DNA of 64,000 nucleotides from positions 186,001-250,000 of the forward strand of contig CAVZTA010000006.1 of NCBI GenBank assembly GCA_963778025.1, read 5' to 3'. The position numbers were made by a program, and so were the translations under genes. Shown piece after piece: positions 63,311 through 64,000 of the stretch (position 1 is the first letter of the stretch; every line of letters begins with the position of its first letter). The stretch is from CAVZTA01 sp963778025 (GTDB taxonomy: Bacteria > Chloroflexota > Limnocylindria > Limnocylindrales > CSP1-4). A model generated the notes under the pieces. That model had not been told where the DNA came from. It did no database searches and saw only the letters and a program-made list of their open reading frames with translations.

Positions 63311-64000
63311 TTGGCAACACAAGCCGGACGGCGCTTCGTTGAACAGGAGCTGGTGCGGGGCGCGGAGGTCCTGGAGGTCGCCAGCCTTGACTCTGGAGAG
63401 CTGTCCGATCGGCCGCTTGATCGAGGCGACCGCCCCGCAGCGCTACGTCGGGGTCGATCTGTTCGCCGGACCGGGTGTCGACGAGGTCGTTATGTGAACG
63501 GGCTCGTGACCCACTTCGGCTCGGACGCATTCGACATCGTGACCGCTACCGAACTGGTGGAGCACACGCGGGACTGGCGCAACGCGATCAGCAATCTGAA
63601 GCGGGTGACCAAGCCCGGGGGGAAGCTGATCATCACCACGCGATCGCATGGCTACCCATTCCATGCCGATCCTTTCGACTTTTGGCGTTACGAGCCAGCG
63701 GACATGGCGAAGATCTTCGACGACTTCGTGGATGTGCGGTTCGAGCGGGATTCCGACTTCCCCGGGCGTCTTGATCGCGGCGACCAAGCCCGCCTCGTGG
63801 CGTGAACGTCCGACGGCCGACATCACGCTCTACTCGGTCCTTCGACTGCGGCGGTGCCGCGAGGTGCGCGACCGGGATGTCCTGCGCCGCGCGTTCTCTT
63901 CGCCTCGCCGGATGGTCTCATTCCTGCTGCCGAGGTCCGTGAAGGACCGGCTTTGGGGGCTGGTTGCCACGTCCTGTGGCTGCGCGTCTCGCCTACGGCA
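63311..64000 (+). pseudogene. Class I SAM-dependent methyltransferase, frame changes, 3' partial
   Basis: TTG 63311 after GAGGAG starts MATQAGRRFVEQELVRGAEV. The SAM motif region is split by a shift (RYVGVDLFAGPGVDEV is readable in another frame). Then FDIVTATELVEHTRDWRNAI, NLKRVTKPGGKLIITTRSHG and FHADPFDFWRYEPADMAKIF are intact, typical of Methyltransf_11/23. After about 63.77 kb homology continues in another frame (VLIAATKPASWRERPTADIT) up to or past the window end. Probably modifies the surface polysaccharide. Divergent from the ligase gene. Confidence 0.65.

Overview
The window is very GC-rich bacterial chromosomal DNA with tightly packed genes, frequent GTG/TTG starts and many 1-4 base stop/start overlaps. 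The order prmC - (HAD) - tsaC - glyA - wecA-like - atpIBEFHAGDC - murA - mreB, the Tad/Flp pilus locus with a CpaE that carries a receiver domain, DegS-like kinases with a NarL-type regulator, and proline/threonine-rich PKD surface proteins suggest a member of the Chloroflexota (perhaps a Limnocylindria/Ellin6529-type lineage). That placement is inference from gene content, not from a marker-gene tree. No rRNA, tRNA or CRISPR array was recognised.

Layout. 1-7 kb: a partial glycogen-debranching-type enzyme, then translation, one-carbon and cell-envelope housekeeping genes. 7.2-11.9 kb: an island of three secreted or surface proteins (two PKD proteins flanking a cadherin/Ig-like repeat protein), placed between the wecA-like gene and the ATP synthase operon. 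11.9-19.1 kb: the complete F1Fo-ATP synthase operon. 19.1-24.5 kb: murA (catalytic Cys replaced by Asp), mreB, a PHP phosphoesterase, an AglD-like flippase-type membrane protein and an XRE regulator. 24.6-33.8 kb: mixed single genes (membrane proteins, a GT39-like mannosyltransferase, endonuclease IV, a DUF2087 regulator, hpf, comFC, a membrane-fused spermidine-synthase-like protein, DUF192). 34.2-46.6 kb, all on the minus strand: Tad pilus assembly (tadC, tadB, tadA, cpaE, cpaB), four Flp pilins plus one divergent pilin-like gene, and a DegS/NarL-type signalling set. 46.6-54.3 kb: glycosyltransferases of the GT-C/GT39, GT87 and GT2 types. 54.3-64 kb: a polysaccharide/O-antigen cluster (formyltransferase, PIG-L deacetylase, initiating sugar transferase, epimerase, aminotransferase, FlaA1/CapD-type dehydratase, O-antigen ligase/polymerase, methyltransferase).

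How the genes fit together. The GT-C and GT2 enzymes plus the 54-64 kb cluster would make and assemble a surface glycan: nucleotide-sugar modification by CapD, DegT, formyltransferase and epimerase, initiation on undecaprenyl phosphate, then ligation or polymerisation. The Tad locus would build a pilus under the nearby two-component system. The second kinase has a degraded ATPase domain and sits directly upstream of a pilin-like 66-residue protein.

Sequence quality or decay. Reading-frame breaks are rare to about 50 kb, apart from clusters at 8.70-9.12 kb, about 11.39, 26.43, 32.55/32.95 and 49.66 kb. They hit essentially every gene after 53.9 kb, on both strands, while residues on either side still match the family. 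I favour indel errors over true decay, but raw reads are needed to decide.

Most novel-looking feature: five intergenic elements of about 150-175 bp (26.15, 33.54, 41.08, 41.31 and 42.25 kb). Each has three GTGCAC-type cores (start, middle, end) and inverted-repeat-like termini.
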